Below, piece after piece: positions 54,495 through 63,348 of a stretch of 64,000 nt of DNA. The notes beneath the pieces are model-generated. The model saw only the letters and a list, made by a program, of their open reading frames with translations, made no database searches and was not told the DNA's origin. The DNA comes from Profundibacter amoris (GTDB lineage Bacteria; Pseudomonadota; Alphaproteobacteria; Rhodobacterales; Rhodobacteraceae): NCBI RefSeq assembly GCF_003544895.1, contig NZ_CP032125.1, positions 2,804,001 to 2,868,000 of the forward strand. Reading direction: 5' to 3'. A program made the position numbers and the translations under genes. The first letter of the stretch is position 1. Every line of letters starts with the position of its first letter.

Positions 54495-54583
54495 AGCACC
54501 CTCCTGGCTTTTGGCGTTCCCTTGCCAAAGCAGTTAACCACAAAACCGGAAAGCTGGAAAGCGCGCGCTTTGGTGCAACCGGA

Positions 54584-55123
54584 TTAGAATTCGTAGCGCA
54601 ACCCGACATGCACGCGCCTGTCATCAAACGTCACCTTGACCCGGTCAAACGCAACCCCGACCAGCGCACCGGCAAGCACCTACCCGACCGTGTGGTTATC
54701 ACCGTGAACCCGCGATGCCCCGACCAATGCAGCTAACCCGAATGCCAGAACCTTGCCGCCCTTCGTGTGCATACATTGCCGCGACAGGTAGCTGGCCCCG
54801 TAAAATGCAGCGGCTGTGTGTCCCGAAGGAAACCCGTGTGTGCCACCATTGGGCCGCTGGTTGATTGCCGCATTGCCCAGCGCATATTTGCTGGTCTGGA
54901 CAGCAACTTCCTGTCCAATGAACCGCCAAGCGGCGGGGCCAAAATTTTGCTTGCGGGCGGCGCAAACCATTGCTGCAGCCGGCAATACGGCCTCCAATAC
55001 ATCCCCTGCTTTTGTAAAACTATCCCCCGCCTGCGCAGATGTAACCAGACTGCACGCGACCATTGCCGCGGAAAGCCGCGGCACAAACCGTTTCGTTCCC
55101 TTAACTGTCTCTTTTGTCGGCAA
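54584..55123 (-). pseudogene. PAP2-family phosphatase with in-frame stop
   Basis: Frame opens with a TTG (MPTKETVKG) and a signal peptide (to about residue 33), then the PAP2 motifs RPNGG near 92, SGHTAAAF and SRVHGDNHT are present, carrying the catalytic His residues. A TAG at 54680-54682 follows HTVG, yet the frame continues past it (VLAGALVGVAFDRV to a Tyr-Glu-Phe end at 54584), 32 codons that look like a real C-terminus. So the gene is broken by a nonsense codon or contains a sequencing error. The catalytic part is upstream of the stop, so some activity might remain. Confidence 0.8.
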
Positions 55124-55289
55124 TTAACTTGCCCGACACGGAAAGCGATAGGATGTGGATGGCGTTCCGGTAAATAAACCGAGGTTCACAAAATGCCATT
55201 TAAACCGAATGTATATACAGGTTTTCTCCTGCCAATATCTGACACAAACATATGTTATCCAGTTCAAAACACCTATCAAAGGAAGCGAC

Positions 55290-55718
55290 ATGTCTTAAAA
55301 CTGGATTGCGGTTGCCTCGGCCGAACATGTCCGCATTGGTCGTGATCAAGGATTTATGCAGGTGAACCATGGCAAATTACCCCCGCTACGGCGCGTCCAT
55401 CCCGGGGACCATGTGGTTTACTATTCCCCAAGCGAAGTGTTGCGCAAGCCTGACGGATTGCAATCCTTTACCGCCATTGGGGAGGTCTGCGATAAAGAAC
55501 CTTATCAGGCCTCGATGCATGGCGGGACGTTTCACCCCTACCGGCGGGATGTGGACTGGTATTCGGTGCAGGAAACCCCGATCCGCCCGCTGCTCGACCA
55601 TCTTGAATTCACACGGGGCAAGCAGAACTGGGGGTCCCAGATGCGGTTTGGCCTGTTCAAAATCAGCCGACAGGACATGGATCTGATCGCCGAAACCATG
55701 CAGGCCGAATGGCCCTAA
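55290..55718 (+). pseudogene. EVE-domain protein with stop at codon 3
   Basis: After AAAGGAAGCGAC the ATG at 55290 is followed by TCT and a TAA at 55296, then the frame continues [19 protein letters not shown], the conserved EVE start, through [12 protein letters not shown] and RPLLDHLEF to a stop at 55718. The next ATG is at 55356 and would remove the first strand and binding residues. EVE domains bind modified bases or RNA. One altered base (TAA from a sense codon) would restore a 142 residue protein, so this is a recent lesion or an error. Confidence 0.82.
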
Positions 55719-56125
55719 TGATCCCCTGAACATAATCTGTGGTCGGCCAGCGTTTCCAGAACCGCACAATCGGCCAGCTTGCCAGCCTCGCAATTGGAGA
55801 TGCGTTTCAGTTCCTTTTCGAGCCGCTTCATCTTGGCAATCTTTGCCTTCACCCCGGCCAGATGCCGCGCCGCAATCCCGTGCGCATCGCTGCATTCGCC
55901 TTCCGGGTGCTGGCTTAGCTCTAGCAATTCGCGCGTATCGTTCAGCGAAAACCCCAGATCGCGCGAATGGCGGATAAAGGACAGCCGCCGGAACCCTTCC
56001 TGCGTGTAGCGACGCTGGTTGCCGTTTGAACGTTCCGCCGGAGCAATCAGCCCGATCTGTTCATAGTAGCGGATGGTTGGAATTTTAACGCCGGTCTGGC
56101 GGGACAATTCACCGATGGAATACAT
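55715..56125 (-). CDS. MerR-family metal-responsive regulator (ZntR-like)
   Basis: The 136 residue protein has a MerR helix-turn-helix and wing ([26 protein letters not shown] in pieces), a dimer helix and C-terminal Cys: one in GECSDA, one in SNCEAG, one in DCAVLETL and one in LCSGDH. The spacing LKRISNC ... DCAVLETL resembles ZntR, whose Cys bind Zn. No exporter gene is adjacent, so its target is elsewhere or the call is loose. Its stop overlaps the stop of the EVE gene by 4 bases. The start at 56125 is preferred over the ATG at 56203. Confidence 0.8.
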   Translation of the reverse strand: MYSIGELSRQTGVKIPTIRYYEQIGLIAPAERSNGNQRRYTQEGFRRLSFIRHSRDLGFSLNDTRELLELSQHPEGECSDAHGIAARHLAGVKAKIAKMKRLEKELKRISNCEAGKLADCAVLETLADHRLCSGDH

Positions 56126-56141
56126 GCTGGCACCTCGATAG

Positions 56142-56156
56142 CTATAGGGGCTATAG
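56142..56156. promoter_or_regulatory. Putative MerR operator
   Basis: CTATAGGGGCTATAG, two CTATAG units around GGG, lies 17 bases upstream of the MerR gene start. Similar CTATAG-centred dyads are typical operators of metal-type MerR proteins, between the -35 and -10. Confidence 0.6.
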
Positions 56157-56176
56157 ATATAGTTCCTTTGCTGGAA

Positions 56177-56212
56177 AAGCAAAAGCCCCGATGCTTGCAA
56201 CATCGGGGCTTT
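56177..56212 (-). terminator. Terminator of the trcR gene
   Basis: On the minus strand AAAGCCCCGATG pairs with CATCGGGGCTTT around a 7 base loop, followed by TTG CTTTT. It lies 24 bases after the stop at 56236. Confidence 0.85.
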
Positions 56213-56235
56213 GAATTGTCAAATAGGCAAATAGC

Positions 56236-56988
56236 TTACTTGGGTTCTTTTTCGTCTTCGTCCTTGTCCGAATCTTCGGGCAGGTTAAAGAAACTGTCCG
56301 CATCGATCGGCGCTTCTTCCTCGACCTTCGGCTCGTCCGCCAGTGTGAAGGTTTCAAGCCCCTCGATCGCGGCGGGCATCTTGGGTTCTTCCGGTGCGCC
56401 CAGTGACTGTTCGGTCGACACCAGCTTGCGACGCTCGTCATCCGACATCACGTTGCCTTCTTTGGCCAGCTTGTCATTAGCCTTTTTGACGGCGGCGTCC
56501 AGTTCGCTTTGCTTGCACAGGCCCAGCGCAACGGGGTCGATCGGCTGAATGTTGGAAATATTCCAGTGGGTGCGCTCGCGCAGCGCCTGGATGGTTGGCT
56601 TGGTGGTGCCGACCAGTTTGCTGATCTGGCTGTCGGCCAGTTCGGGGTGGAATTTCACCAGCCACAGGATAGAGGCAGGCCGGTCCTGACGTTTGGACAG
56701 CGGCGTATAGCGCGGGCCACGGCGTTTTTGCTCGCCCTCGGCAGCGGCGTAATACTTCAGCTTCAGCTTGTGCTTGGGATCTTTTTCAGCGGCTTCGATT
56801 TCTTCGCGGGTCAGCTGGTTGTTCGAGATCGGATCAAACCCCTTGACCCCGGCCGCCACATCACCATCGGCAATCCCCTGCACTTCCAGTTCGTGCAAAT
56901 CGCAGAAATCGGCAACCTGTTTAAAGGTCAACGTTGTGTTATCCACCAGCCATACGGCGGTTGCCTTTGCCATGATCGGTTTAGCCAT
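56236..56988 (-). CDS. trcR: TrcR-type cell cycle regulator (DUF1013)
   Basis: The 250 residue protein begins KPIMAKATAVWLVDNTTLTF, the conserved start of the DUF1013 family, and continues with FDPISNNQLTREEIEAAEKDP and KLVGTTKPTIQALRERTHWN, containing a helix-turn-helix. TrcR in Rickettsia-like and other alphaproteobacteria is linked to CtrA-type cell cycle control. A very acidic C-terminal tail (EDSDKDEDEKEP) follows. The ATG at 56988 or the one 5 codons later could start it. Confidence 0.85.
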   Translation of the reverse strand: MAKPIMAKATAVWLVDNTTLTFKQVADFCDLHELEVQGIADGDVAAGVKGFDPISNNQLTREEIEAAEKDPKHKLKLKYYAAAEGEQKRRGPRYTPLSKRQDRPASILWLVKFHPELADSQISKLVGTTKPTIQALRERTHWNISNIQPIDPVALGLCKQSELDAAVKKANDKLAKEGNVMSDDERRKLVSTEQSLGAPEEPKMPAAIEGLETFTLADEPKVEEEAPIDADSFFNLPEDSDKDEDEKEPK

Positions 56989-57123
56989 CTTACACTCCTA
57001 AAGCATATCTTCGCACAAATCTTCCCTGTGCCCTGAATGGGCTGCTTCGGGTTCGAAGCGGGTTCGCATTGTCAGGGAACTTGAACGCTATATAGTGCGC
57101 CAAAGTAAAAGAGGAAAGAGTAA

Positions 57124-57765
57124 ATGCGTCAAATGCTGTTTATCCTGCTTACCCTTGCCCTGACGGCCCCTGCCGCGCAGGCAGAAGGCGAACGCGCGGG
57201 TGACTTTGACTATTACGTTTTATCGCTGTCCTGGTCGCCCACATGGTGCGCAATCGAGGGGGACCGGCGCAATGCGCGGCAATGCGACGAGAGATACGAT
57301 TACGGCTGGATCCTGCATGGCCTGTGGCCCCAGAATGAACGCGGCTATCCCAGTTACTGCAACACCTCTGCCCGCCCGCCATCACGCAGCGAAACCAATG
57401 CGATGGCCGATGTTATGGCCTCGGGCGGGTTGGCGTGGCACCAGTGGAAGAAACACGGGCGTTGCTCGGGCCTGACCTCGCAGGACTATTTCACAACCGC
57501 GCGCAAGGCCTATAACGCCGTGGTGCGCCCACCTGTTTTGCGCAAGCTGGACCATACAGTGAAACTGCCCGCTTCGGTGATCGAAGAGGCCTTTCTGAAA
57601 TCCAACCCCGATATGACGGCGGATATGGTCACCATCACCTGCAAACAGGGCCGGATTCAGGAGGCGCGGGTTTGCCTGACAAAGGATTTGAAACCGCGCG
57701 AATGCGGCGCGGATGCGGTGCGGGATTGCCAAATGACAGATGCGTTGTTTGATCCGGTCCGCTAG
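57124..57765 (+). CDS. Ribonuclease T2 family enzyme
   Basis: The 213 residue secreted RNase has a signal peptide (AQA at about 20), then YYVLSLSWSPTWC, the CAS1 motif ILHGLWPQ with His65, and CAS2 WHQWKKHGRCSG with the second His near 110 and Lys/Glu nearby. Eight or so Cys give disulphides. It cleaves RNA to 2',3'-cyclic products, which would suit the cpdB product at 42 kb. AGAGGAAAGAGT precedes the ATG. Confidence 0.93.
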   Translation: MRQMLFILLTLALTAPAAQAEGERAGDFDYYVLSLSWSPTWCAIEGDRRNARQCDERYDYGWILHGLWPQNERGYPSYCNTSARPPSRSETNAMADVMASGGLAWHQWKKHGRCSGLTSQDYFTTARKAYNAVVRPPVLRKLDHTVKLPASVIEEAFLKSNPDMTADMVTITCKQGRIQEARVCLTKDLKPRECGADAVRDCQMTDALFDPVR

Positions 57766-57773
57766 GCAACCGC

Positions 57774-58166
57774 CTACGTATCATCCTCGGCAACCCACGC
57801 TTTGGCCTGATCCCATTCATCCATGCCAAACACCCGAACGCGTCCGCGCATCAACGGGGCAAACAGTTTGACCCCCATTTCAACCCAGCCCACATCGGTC
57901 ACCACTGCAACCCGTTCAAAATCGCTCCAGTGCGACAACCCCAGCTTGGTATCTTCCCAAGCGGCGCCAGCTGTGAAGCCCTCGAATTCCGGTCCCAGCA
58001 CATAGAACAGCTTGACCTTGCCATCATCGGCAACCGAGGCATCGACCATCGGGTGCAATTCCTTGGCGTAAGCATCGTGGTCGATCCGGCCCTTGGCCGA
58101 AACCGCCACCACATCGTCCGGAAAACCGTCCAGAACTTCGAAATGACCTGATTTGTCCTTTTGCAT
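57774..58166 (-). CDS. SpoIIAA-like/STAS domain protein
   Basis: A 130 residue cytoplasmic protein with VAVSAKGRIDHDAYAKEL, a strand-helix that fits the STAS/SEC14-like fold, and GFTAGAAWEDTKLGLSHWSDFERVAVVTDVGW in pieces, typical of the DUF3478/SpoIIAA-like family. The role is unknown. An ATG at 58190 is in frame but 58166 fits better. It is convergent with the RNase T2 gene. Confidence 0.75.
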   Translation of the reverse strand: MQKDKSGHFEVLDGFPDDVVAVSAKGRIDHDAYAKELHPMVDASVADDGKVKLFYVLGPEFEGFTAGAAWEDTKLGLSHWSDFERVAVVTDVGWVEMGVKLFAPLMRGRVRVFGMDEWDQAKAWVAEDDT

Positions 58167-58365
58167 CGTCTTGTCCTTTCCAGAGATCAATCATGATGCG
58201 CGCTTCCCTTTTATAGATGGTTGTTTTCGGCGCATTTTCAATCTTCGCTCTACCCACCGGCTTGAATCCGCATAGGCGGGTTATTCCAACTGGCCGGGCA
58301 AAGCTAATGCTTGCAGCCTTGGGCAATGGGAGGATTGATAAAACCGGCGCCCCCATCACCGGCAG

Positions 58366-58395
58366 AGAAAAGGGCCGCCTTTTTAGGCAGCCCTT
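58366..58395 (-). terminator. Terminator of the poly-isoleucine gene
   Basis: On the minus strand AGGGCTGCCT pairs with AGGCGGCCCT (one mismatch) across a 4 base loop, followed by TTTTC. It lies just after the stop at 58402. Confidence 0.78.
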
Positions 58396-58401
58396 CCTGA
58401 T

Positions 58402-58884
58402 TTAGTAACCGACAAGCATTTCCGCGCCGTTATAGCGAACCAGCTTTGGCTTCGGGGGCCATTTGCCGTGGATAATGATGATGATGATAATGATCACCAC
58501 AACCGGACCGACATTTTTAGTCGGCGGCAGCAGGAATTTCTTCATAGAGCCGTCAGCACCCTGAAACAGCATTTGGCCTTTGAACAGGGTCACCTTGTCA
58601 TTCCCGATCTTCAGGGTTTGACCATCCTTCTGTCCCAACCCTTTAAATGCGGAAATACTGCCTTTTTCCATGCGGATCCGAACTGTTTGATCCTTATACC
58701 TGTCATTGAAAAAGGCGGTGTATATTTCATCGTCCTGCTTGACCTTGATGTTGATCCTTGTGCCACCATAATCGAAGCTTCCGCTTTCATCCGCATTGGC
58801 GATGCCGGGAACAAGAGCGCCCAAACCACCTGCTAAAAATGTAGAAGCGACCAAGCCACGCTTAATGAATTGCCGTCTATGCAT
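58402..58884 (-). CDS. Secreted protein with a poly-isoleucine tract
   Basis: 160 residues with a Tat-like signal (HRRQFIKRGLVAS), a beta-rich middle (FDYGGTRINIKVK ... ISAFKGLGQKDGQ) and near residue 130 the run VVVIIIIIIIIHG. The eight Ile come from a microsatellite of ATC/ATT codons. After it the protein ends with KPKLVRYNGAEMLVGY. The hydrophobic run might be a short membrane or aggregation segment. I know no family. A terminator follows. Confidence 0.65.
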   Translation of the reverse strand: MHRRQFIKRGLVASTFLAGGLGALVPGIANADESGSFDYGGTRINIKVKQDDEIYTAFFNDRYKDQTVRIRMEKGSISAFKGLGQKDGQTLKIGNDKVTLFKGQMLFQGADGSMKKFLLPPTKNVGPVVVIIIIIIIIHGKWPPKPKLVRYNGAEMLVGY

Positions 58885-58983
58885 TAAAAATTACTCCTGA
58901 AAATATATCGTTGTTATTATTAGAGATCGTAAAAAAGTAAGGCGAGCCTAGGGCAACCAAGTAGCGCGAACAACCCCCCTTTT

Positions 58984-59257
58984 ATTAGGGCCTGTTGACG
59001 TTCCCCACACCGCACTGGCGCGTGTCCAAAATTGCAGCCAGCGCGTTGATATGCCCGCAGCGATGCCGGTATCGGTAAGGGAAGATCCGCGCGTTGGAAG
59101 CAATTTTGGCCGCGCCCCGCAGGGATTTCACCAAAATCCGCCATTGCGACACCAATTTCGCTTGCAAGGGGACCACCCTTGCGGCACTCAATTGACTTGC
59201 ACTGGCGGATTTTGGGCCGAAACCAGTGTGGTGTGGGGAACGTCAACAGGCCCTAAT
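58984..59257. mobile_element. MITE-like element with long terminal inverted repeats
   Basis: The left end AGGGCCTGTTGACGTTCCCC is mirrored by the right end with 31 of 32 positions agreeing over the outer 32 bp. The ends are flanked by TA on both sides (TTA/TAA), a possible TA duplication. The interior of about 200 bp has no transposase, though open frames on both strands give low-complexity peptides. It fills the gap between the poly-Ile gene and the oxidoreductase gene and resembles elements scattered in Rhodobacteraceae, as far as I recall. Confidence 0.75.
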
Positions 59258-59318
59258 CCACCTTGCTATAATTTCCGGGTTTTTTCAGCCGCCAGAGACA
59301 CAATAAACGCGGCGCGCC

Positions 59319-60308
59319 TTACCGCACCCGCAACGCGATCTTGCCAATATGCCCGCCATCCTCGATCCGCGCATGTGCGGCGGCGGCATCCTCCAGCGCG
59401 AATTCGCTGTCCATCACCGGCGCGACGGTTCCGGCGTCAAGCAGTGGCCAGACCTTTTCGCGCATCTGGTCCGCAATCCGCGCCTTGGCCAGATCGCTTT
59501 GCGGGCGCAGGGTGCTGCCGGTCACGGTCAGCCGCCGCATCATGATCTGGGCAAAGTTTAATTCCACCTTCGGCCCTTGCAGGAAGGCGATCTGCACCAA
59601 ACGCCCCTCGTCCGCCAGTGCCTTGATGTTGCGCGGGATGTAATCGCCGCCGACCATATCAAGGATCAGGTTCGCCCCGCCCGCGCTGCGCACCACCTCG
59701 ACAAAATCCGCCTCGCGATAATTCAAGGCCACTTCGGCACCCAGTTCACGGCAGACCTCGCATTTCGCATCCGACCCCGCCGTGGTGAACACCCGTGCAC
59801 CGAAGGCACTGGCCAGTTGAATCGCCGTTGTGCCGATCCCGCTAGAACCGCCATGCACCAAAAACCGTTCGCCCGCCTTTAGCCGGCCGCGCATGAACAC
59901 ATTGGACCAGACGGTGAAATAGGTTTCCGGCAGGCAGGCCGCCTGTTTCATGTCCATGCCTGCGGGCACCGGCAGGGCGTGTTTGGCCGGACAGGTCACA
60001 TACTCGGCATAGCCCCCGCCGGGCAGCAGGGCGCAAACCGAATCGCCCACCGCCCATTCGGTCACACCATCGCCCAGCGCCACCACCACGCCCGCGCCTT
60101 CCAGCCCGGGCAGGTCGCTTGCGGTCGGGGGCGGCGCATAAAGCCCTGCCCGCTGCAAAGCATCGGGGCGGTTCACACCGGCATAGTCCAGCCGGACCAG
60201 AATTTCGCCATAGGCCGGTTGCGGCACGGGGCGTTCGCACAGGCGCAGAACCTCGGGGCCACCGGGCTGTGAAATCTCGACGGCGCGCATCACTTCGGGC
60301 AGGTTCAT
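59319..60308 (-). CDS. Quinone oxidoreductase-like (PIG3/QOR) protein
   Basis: A zinc-free medium-chain dehydrogenase of 329 residues. NRPDALQRAGLY, LPGLEGAGVV, FLVHGGSSGIGTTAIQLA (NADPH-binding AxxGxxG type) and LGAEVALNYREADF mark the PIG3/QOR group that reduces quinones with NADPH. The stop of the upstream COQ9 gene overlaps its start by 4 bases, suggesting one unit. Confidence 0.9.
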   Translation of the reverse strand: MNLPEVMRAVEISQPGGPEVLRLCERPVPQPAYGEILVRLDYAGVNRPDALQRAGLYAPPPTASDLPGLEGAGVVVALGDGVTEWAVGDSVCALLPGGGYAEYVTCPAKHALPVPAGMDMKQAACLPETYFTVWSNVFMRGRLKAGERFLVHGGSSGIGTTAIQLASAFGARVFTTAGSDAKCEVCRELGAEVALNYREADFVEVVRSAGGANLILDMVGGDYIPRNIKALADEGRLVQIAFLQGPKVELNFAQIMMRRLTVTGSTLRPQSDLAKARIADQMREKVWPLLDAGTVAPVMDSEFALEDAAAAHARIEDGGHIGKIALRVR

Positions 60309-61009
60309 TTGGCACCCTCGCTATCTGCATCCCACCGTCCAGGCACATCCTGCATCGGTTTGGCGTGTGGCGCTTTGACGTGGCCCATGGCCCACATAGG
60401 GCCGGCAAACAAACCCTTTAGCAGCGGATTATCCCGCACCTTGGATTTCAGTTTTTCGATCTGCATCACATCATCAATCCGGCGGTCCAGAAATTCCCAT
60501 GTTTCGGCATTGCCCTCAGACTCATCCCCCAGCCAAAACAGCACAGTGGATGCGTAAACACCTGATAACGTGGCCCTTTTGGTATACCAGTTGATATCAT
60601 CCGAGGTATCCCCCAGCGTGTTCCAGATCAGATCGCAGGTTTCCCAGATCAGCCGTGCGCCCTCGGCTGCGTATTTCGGCAGGGCGAACAGAACCGACGC
60701 CTTGCGCACGACCTCGCGATCCTCGACCACCTCGATCCGCATCCGCACCAGCGCCGCAATCCTGTCGCTATAACGCATTTCGGACAGGTCGCTCGCCGCA
60801 TAGCGTTCCAGCATCAACTGATCGCCGCGTTTGTGATAGGCCACGGCCAAATCCACCGCCCCGCGCGGGCACACCGCATGTGCCACCACCGGATCAATCC
60901 CCGCGCCCTGAACGGCCGCCTTAAAACTGGCATCGGACCAGCCGTCAAAGGCGACATGGGGCAGGATCGCATCCAGCAGCGCGTCTTTGGGGGGTGCATT
61001 CTGGGGCAT
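60305..61009 (-). CDS. COQ9 family ubiquinone biosynthesis protein
   Basis: The 234 residue protein begins with DALLDAILPHVAFDGWSDASF, a TetR-like helical start, and continues with the COQ9 domain (LIWNTLGDTSDDINWYTKRATLSGVYASTVLFWLGDES in pieces), which binds lipids and helps COQ7 in ubiquinone synthesis. COQ9 is typical of alphaproteobacteria and mitochondria. It overlaps the quinone oxidoreductase gene by 4 bases. Confidence 0.92.
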   Translation of the reverse strand: MPQNAPPKDALLDAILPHVAFDGWSDASFKAAVQGAGIDPVVAHAVCPRGAVDLAVAYHKRGDQLMLERYAASDLSEMRYSDRIAALVRMRIEVVEDREVVRKASVLFALPKYAAEGARLIWETCDLIWNTLGDTSDDINWYTKRATLSGVYASTVLFWLGDESEGNAETWEFLDRRIDDVMQIEKLKSKVRDNPLLKGLFAGPMWAMGHVKAPHAKPMQDVPGRWDADSEGAK

Positions 61010-61106
61010 ATCCGAATCTCCTAACTGGACAGAGTGTATATTGCTTGCTATAGGGCCAGTTCCTGCAACTTTTGCAACTTTAACCTAGAAAGGTGGTGAC
61101 AACCAC

Positions 61107-61313
61107 ATGCAGGTCAGTGTTCGTGATAACAATGTCGATCAGGCGCTTCGTGCCCTGAAGAAGAAGCTGCAACGCGAAGGTGTCTTTCGTGAAATGAAGC
61201 TTCGTCAGGCTTACGAAAAACCGTCCGAGAAGAAAGCACGCCAGAAAGCGGAAGCAATCCGTCGTGCGCGCAAGCTCGCTCGTAAAAAAGCACAACGCGA
61301 AGGTATGCTGTAA
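61107..61313 (+). CDS. rpsU: 30S ribosomal protein S21
   Basis: A 68 residue basic protein: [42 protein letters not shown] and a Lys/Arg tail. This is the alphaproteobacterial S21. A strong GAAAGGTGGTGAC site precedes the ATG, as expected for an abundant ribosomal protein. A terminator follows before deoD. Confidence 0.96.
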   Translation: MQVSVRDNNVDQALRALKKKLQREGVFREMKLRQAYEKPSEKKARQKAEAIRRARKLARKKAQREGML

Positions 61314-61369
61314 GCAAACCCTTTTCGGAAGTGACATACGAATATGGTGGCCAATGGCCGCCGCAATTT

Positions 61370-61406
61370 GACCCCCGTGGCCCAGCCTCGGGGGTTTGTT
61401 GTTTTT
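61370..61406 (+). terminator. Terminator after rpsU
   Basis: GACCCCCG pairs with CGGGGGTT (stem ACCCCCG/CGGGGGT) with TGTTGTTTTT after it, 57 bases past the rpsU stop and upstream of deoD. The stem includes a GC-rich loop. Confidence 0.78.
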
Positions 61407-61469
61407 GGCTTTCCCGCGCCATCGCCCCGCGATAGGCTGGCAGAAACAAGTAAAAAGAAAGGTCCCCCC

Positions 61470-62174
61470 ATGACTGTCCATATTGGCGCCAAACCAGAAG
61501 ACATTGCCGAAACCGTTTTGATGCCCGGCGATCCTTATCGCGCGAAATGGGCCGCCGAAACCTTTCTGAAGGACGCAAAATGCGTCAACGAAGTGCGCGG
61601 CATGCTGGGCTTTACCGGCACATGGAACGGCAATCGCGTCACCATTCAGGGGTCCGGCATGGGCATGCCGTCGCTGTCGATCTATGCCAACGAACTGATG
61701 AAAGACTATAACGCACAAACCCTGATCCGCATCGGATCATGCGGGGCGATGCAGGAAGACGTCAAAGTGCGCGATGTGATCATCGCCATGACGGCCACAT
61801 CCCTATCCACCCCGTCGCGCGGGATATTCAGGGAAATCAACTTTGCCCCCTGTGCCGATTACTCCCTGCTGGAGGCCGCCGTTACCGCATCCCGCAAGCG
61901 CGATGTTGGCACCCATGTCGGCGGCATCTATTCCTCGGATGTGTTCTATGACGAACGCCCCGACCTGACCGAACAGATGATGCGCCACGGCATCCTTGGC
62001 GTGGAAATGGAGGCCGCCGAACTCTACAACCTTGCCGCCCGCCACAAACGCCGCGCATTGGCCGTGTTAACGGTTTCCGACCACCTGATCACCCACGAGG
62101 CCCTGCCGTCGGACCAGCGGGAAAAAACCTTTGGTGACATGGTGGAAATCGCGCTGGAAGCGGCATTTTCGTAG
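61470..62174 (+). CDS. deoD: Purine-nucleoside phosphorylase DeoD
   Basis: DeoD splits purine nucleosides with phosphate. The 234 residue protein starts [22 protein letters not shown], with the family [21 protein letters not shown] and [14 protein letters not shown], which contains the nucleoside-binding Glu/Met/Glu, and the catalytic Asp in VSDHL. AAAAGAAAGGTCCC precedes the ATG. It is of the hexameric high-molecular-weight type. An in-frame ATG upstream at 61344 is in the terminator region. Confidence 0.93.
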   Translation: MTVHIGAKPEDIAETVLMPGDPYRAKWAAETFLKDAKCVNEVRGMLGFTGTWNGNRVTIQGSGMGMPSLSIYANELMKDYNAQTLIRIGSCGAMQEDVKVRDVIIAMTATSLSTPSRGIFREINFAPCADYSLLEAAVTASRKRDVGTHVGGIYSSDVFYDERPDLTEQMMRHGILGVEMEAAELYNLAARHKRRALAVLTVSDHLITHEALPSDQREKTFGDMVEIALEAAFS

Positions 62175-62175
62175 G

Positions 62176-63189
62176 TTAATTGCGCCGCAGCGCATAAACC
62201 CCGCCGCTGCCCTCGCTGGTTAGATTCGAAATTGGCACGAACTCCAGAAACCCGACCTGCGTCTTGTCCTGATAGGGCGCGGGCACCACATACCAGTGCA
62301 TTTGTGTATCCAGCTTGCGCCGCACGGCCTTCAGGGCGATCTCGCGGAAAAACAGATCCTCGTTGCCAATCCGCAACCGGTGTTTTGCCGTGCCGGTAAA
62401 CACCACCGGCACCCCACGATAGGTGTCGTCCACCCGCTCTTTGCGAAACTGCATCACCTTTAGCTTGCCCCGCGCCGGATAGCGCATCTTGCGTTCGGGC
62501 AGCAGTGCCATCAGACGCGGATTTTCACCGGCCAGATCGATGTTTCCGGCGGAATAGGTTTTGCTCTGCACATCTCTTAACATCAGGGTGCGGTTGTATT
62601 TGGCAGGATATTCCTGAACCGCAACCCCCAGATCATAATCTGAATCCAGCGTGATGGCCCTGTCCGACAGGTAAAACAAAACCCAGCCACCCTTGATCCA
62701 CATATAGGCGCGGTATTTGTCTATGCCTTCTTCATAGTTAGGTTCGTCATAGACCACGATGTCCGCATCCGCATAGGCCTGCCCATAGATTTCGTTAAAG
62801 GAATCATTCGTCAGGGTGCGGGTTTTACTGTCATTCACCACCTGCTCAAACCGCTCCAGCTTTGGCCGCGATCTGGACAGGTCATACATGCCTTTGGAGG
62901 TTGCGATATAATAGGTAAACGGCAGCAGATGCGTGGTTTCGCTGTTCTTCAACGAAAACACCTTGTTGCCCAACGCGTCTATCTTGCTGATCTTCAGGCT
63001 GTCCAGCACAAAGAAATTACCGGCGGGGCTGTAGGTGATACTGGCCGGCGACCAGTAATCATTCACCCGCACCAGCGTATAATGCGCGGACGACGGGCTG
63101 TCTTTTAGTAACGGATAATCGCTTGCCGCAATCGCTGGCATGCCCATCCATAGCGCGATAATTGCGCCGGCAATCATTGATCTGAACAT
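62176..63189 (-). CDS. Secreted protein of unknown function
   Basis: A 337 residue protein with a signal peptide (about 22 residues, AIAA). It is rich in beta strands and aromatic residues, with DYWSPASITYSPAGNFFVLDSLKISKID in pieces, SFNEIYGQAYADADIV and RGVPVVFTGTAKHRL. I see no known motif; possible beta-propeller or lectin-like fold. The start at 63189 is chosen over ATGs upstream that lack a signal segment. It is convergent with deoD and divergent from the SHMT-like gene. Confidence 0.6.
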   Translation of the reverse strand: MFRSMIAGAIIALWMGMPAIAASDYPLLKDSPSSAHYTLVRVNDYWSPASITYSPAGNFFVLDSLKISKIDALGNKVFSLKNSETTHLLPFTYYIATSKGMYDLSRSRPKLERFEQVVNDSKTRTLTNDSFNEIYGQAYADADIVVYDEPNYEEGIDKYRAYMWIKGGWVLFYLSDRAITLDSDYDLGVAVQEYPAKYNRTLMLRDVQSKTYSAGNIDLAGENPRLMALLPERKMRYPARGKLKVMQFRKERVDDTYRGVPVVFTGTAKHRLRIGNEDLFFREIALKAVRRKLDTQMHWYVVPAPYQDKTQVGFLEFVPISNLTSEGSGGVYALRRN

Positions 63190-63348
63190 AGTGCATCCTA
63201 GCACATTCGGTCCCACCGCATAGTATAAAATATCCGCCGCATACCGCCTGCCCGTCAGGGACACACCCCACACCGGATGATCAAAACCCGTTTGCATCAC
63301 GCGCCGATTGCCGCTTAGCTGTGCGACAACCAGACAAGGACCATAACC

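Noticed and set aside
59051-59545. Open frames inside and across the MITE-like element
   Set aside because: They cross the element border or consist of repeat-derived sequence. They have no motif, so I do not call them genes.
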